This document shows, one piece after another, positions 33,251-33,408 of a DNA stretch of 33,408 nt. Below the pieces are notes generated by a model. That model made no database searches, was not told where the DNA came from, and saw only the letters and a program-made list of their open reading frames with translations. Source of the stretch: a virus. Every line of letters begins with the position of its first letter. Within the stretch, counting starts at the first letter, position 1. The DNA lies in the IMG/VR virus record IMGVR_UViG_3300021091_000235, positions 1 to 33,408 of that record; one strand, 5' to 3'. A program made the translations under genes and the position numbers.

Positions 33251-33408
33251 TTAAAACGTGATTGAACCTGAAGAAGTCCAATAATAAATGCGAAACCCAC
33301 CTGATGTTGTTACGGTAGGTGAACCTGTTGTTGATGCAGCAGCTTTGTAAGTGTCGGGGTAGCGAATGATGACGATGCCGGAGCCGCCATTTCCACCAGT
33401 ATAGTTAC
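33251..33408 (-). CDS. glycine-rich tail fibre-like protein (3' end only)
   Basis: Only the last 51 residues lie in the window. The start is beyond the right end. The sequence NYTGGNGGSGIVIIRYPD followed by a Thr/Ser linker and GGFRIYYWTSSGSITF is the common ending of glycine-rich phage tail fibre or receptor-binding proteins (GGSGIVIIRYP ... Y-TSSGS-TF). The TAA is at 33251-33253, 22 bp before the holin start, so tail and lysis genes are read as one late unit. Confidence 0.8.
   Translation of the reverse strand, partial: NYTGGNGGSGIVIIRYPDTYKAAASTTGSPTVTTSGGFRIYYWTSSGSITF

Noticed and set aside
33228-33300. Holin start at ATG 33300.
   Set aside because: It would overlap the end of the tail fibre-like gene by 50 bp through a poly-A run. 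ATG 33228 has a ribosome site and a normal 22-bp gap.

Overview
This window is a piece of a double-stranded DNA tailed phage (Caudoviricetes) or prophage. Genes are densely packed, many joined by ATGA-type overlaps. It carries a phage replication set, a holin/endolysin pair and a block of virion proteins. No rRNA, tRNA, integrase, terminase, portal, major capsid or phage-type RNA polymerase gene is visible. The host cannot be named. The sigma70-like promoters, GGAG/GAGG ribosome sites and the style of the lysis genes suggest a Gram-negative bacterium. The gene style resembles environmental, probably short-tailed, phages (inference).

Layout. Positions 1-5.1 kb (+ strand) hold a module of a MoxR-type AAA+ ATPase, a VWA/zincin protein, a DUF3150-like protein, a second unknown large protein and several small genes. 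The small genes include a ribbon-helix-helix candidate and an HTH/DUF3310-like protein. A 13-bp near-palindrome, CTAACATTGTTAG, occurs seven times here, both between and inside genes. The block ends at a strong intrinsic terminator (5111-5138), followed at once by a sigma70-like promoter whose -35 box lies in a related palindrome.

Positions 5.2-17.7 kb (+ strand) hold DNA metabolism and accessory genes: a VRR-NUC nuclease, a family A DNA polymerase with 3'-5' exonuclease, a run of small proteins including a DUF3310 protein, a Cas4/RecB-like PD-(D/E)XK nuclease, an HNH-like basic protein and an SNF2-like helicase. A second copy of the promoter/palindrome cassette (13036-13063) then drives a coiled-coil protein, a four-cysteine protein that may bind ssDNA, a small HTH protein and a 948-residue primase-helicase. 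The strand ends at an intrinsic terminator (17714-17741).

Positions 17.7-33.4 kb (- strand, convergent) hold the late genes. In transcription order they are the end of a glycine-rich tail fibre-like protein, holin, endolysin (E-8-C-5-T type), a large structural protein, a C1q-like fold protein, several probable internal virion proteins (one with a 22-glutamine run and an S74-like C-terminus) and a 1989-residue virion protein with an HEITH zincin motif.

How the parts may fit together. The two promoter cassettes and the seven related palindromes look like one regulatory network, perhaps with one repressor or activator acting at promoters and at sites inside the transcription unit, similar in layout to the stoperators of mycobacteriophage L5. 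A leucine at the position equivalent to E. coli Pol I residue 762 has been associated with temperate phages. Both points hint at a temperate or slow lifestyle, but no integrase is present to confirm it.
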